This document shows, piece after piece, positions 62,907-64,000 of a stretch of 64,000 bases of DNA (its first letter is position 1; every line of letters begins with the position of its first letter). A program made the position numbers and the translations under genes. Below the pieces are notes generated by a model. That model did not search any database. It was not told where the DNA came from and was given only the letters and a program-made list of their open reading frames with translations. The stretch is taken from contig JANUWF010001190.1 in the NCBI GenBank assembly GCA_026120185.1, positions 124,001 through 188,000 on the forward strand, given 5' to 3'. The DNA is from Voacanga thouarsii. Its lineage: Eukaryota; Streptophyta; Magnoliopsida; Gentianales; Apocynaceae.

Positions 62907-64000
62907 CCTGTAATGGTAGAAAAATGACTCCTATGAATTAAACAATATATTGTGAAATAAAATAAATTTATTTAAATGTAATAAAAATTATTAAATATGT
63001 AATATCAATATAAAATTTAAATAAATTAAAAAATATATATAGTGATTCTATTATAATTTTTTAAAAATAAAAAATATTTTAAATTAGAATATGAATTTAA
63101 CTTAAAAATAATTGTTTTTTACTTATACAAATACTTATTTAATTAAATATATTTAATAATAAATAATAATAAATATTTAATTATATATATTATTAATTAA
63201 TTAATTAATTAAGATATATAAACTTTTAAATAAAATAAAAATTAGTTACATTTGAAATTTAAATATAATAAATATTTATTTGATTATTATTATTTTTTCA
63301 TATTTAACATAAATTATAATAAAATATTATGAAAATAAATAATAATTACTTTAATTTTCAAACTCTAAACTTATTGTTCAGAATTTACCCATAAAAATTT
63401 AAATATTAAGTTTTAAACTTCAATTTTATCAAACAAATAATAAGTCAATTTATATTTTTTGTGGTATTTATATTATAAGAAATAAAGAGTACAATTTAAG
63501 ATTTTTTTTTTTTTTACCAAATAGTATAAATGTAACCTCAATATTTTGACTCTAAAGTTTAACTTTTGTGGATTTTATTTTTTTAAATCACAATATATTA
63601 TATTATAGAGTACAATTAAAAATTATATTAATATTTTAGATAAAATATGTCAGTCACCTTTAAACTTTCATAAATTTTAATTTTTATTTTCATTTTCAAA
63701 TTTTAAAATATATTATTTTAGCTCTCGAACTTTTAAAATATATAAAAAATAGTTTTTCTATCAATTAAAAATATTAAGTGCTCACGGAGGTTCATCACAT
63801 GACTTTCACATGACCTATTTTATAAGTATTTTCATTCATTCAACTCTCACAATGTGGTGTTATCCTTCTAACCCTTACAAAATAACTTATATATATATGA
63901 CAGGAAAATACTATTGCGACTTGTGCGTCTCACTTATCTTTTTTAGATTTTTTTTTTTTTGTAATTCACTTATACTTTTAAATTTATTCTTTCTTTTTGT
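62907..64000. other. AT-rich intergenic end of the window
   Basis: The first bases are the promoter side of the minus-strand gene. Beyond 62940 the sequence is extremely AT-rich with no ORF of interest, except slightly more mixed sequence near 63780-63930. No gene, RNA or defined transposon seen. Confidence 0.5.

Overview
This is nuclear DNA from a flowering plant, almost certainly a eudicot. The evidence is GT-AG introns, AT-rich spacers, plant-specific families (SAUR, Pin1At-type parvulin without a WW domain, MSRA5) and plant-type transposons (Ty1/copia, hAT and Mutator-like elements, a SINE). I cannot name the species from the sequence alone.

Layout, left to right. A YEATS-domain chromatin reader (YAF9A/GAS41 type, + strand, six exons) lies at 1638-5248. 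A 4.7 kb spacer without a gene leads to an intronless SAUR gene (10014-10328). It is followed by a SINE-like retroposon with a 17-bp target duplication and by a doubtful 68-residue secreted-peptide ORF (12499-12705). The spliceosomal core gene SmD3 (- strand, five coding exons, 14495-16676) and the dolichol-phosphate mannosyltransferase gene DPMS1 (+ strand, eight exons, 23706-28222) are divergent. They are now separated by a nested insertion: a broken Ty1/copia retrotransposon (17950-23511) inside an older inverted-repeat element. Without these, the two genes would be roughly 0.3 kb apart. Two more + strand genes follow: MSRA5 (29400-31792), with Ser in place of the catalytic Cys, and the phospho-dependent prolyl isomerase PIN1AT (33115-34715).

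The right half begins with a long - strand CCCH zinc-finger gene (36586-45672). Its predicted product is 1074 residues, inflated by about ten degenerate copies of a 41-57-residue repeat, and it has a 5.6 kb first intron. A transposon-rich AT-rich stretch (46.2-57.4 kb) holds several MITE-like elements and a decayed Mutator-like transposase gene. The intronless GDP-mannose 4,6-dehydratase gene (57735-58877) and a - strand conserved coiled-coil protein gene (59934-62790 or 62906) close the window.

The host genes look like ordinary single-copy housekeeping or regulatory genes with no operon-like logic. DPMS1 and GMD both consume GDP-mannose, but they are about 30 kb apart and this is probably chance. 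I see no CRISPR array, tRNA, rRNA or prokaryotic operon. The most unusual items are the repeat-expanded CCCH protein, the nested transposons that split the SmD3/DPMS1 intergenic region, the copia LTRs with TG...TA ends, and a first exon in the last gene that can be read in two frames through acceptors 2 nt apart. All exon structures were inferred by hand from reading frame, splice consensus and family similarity; no transcript data were available.
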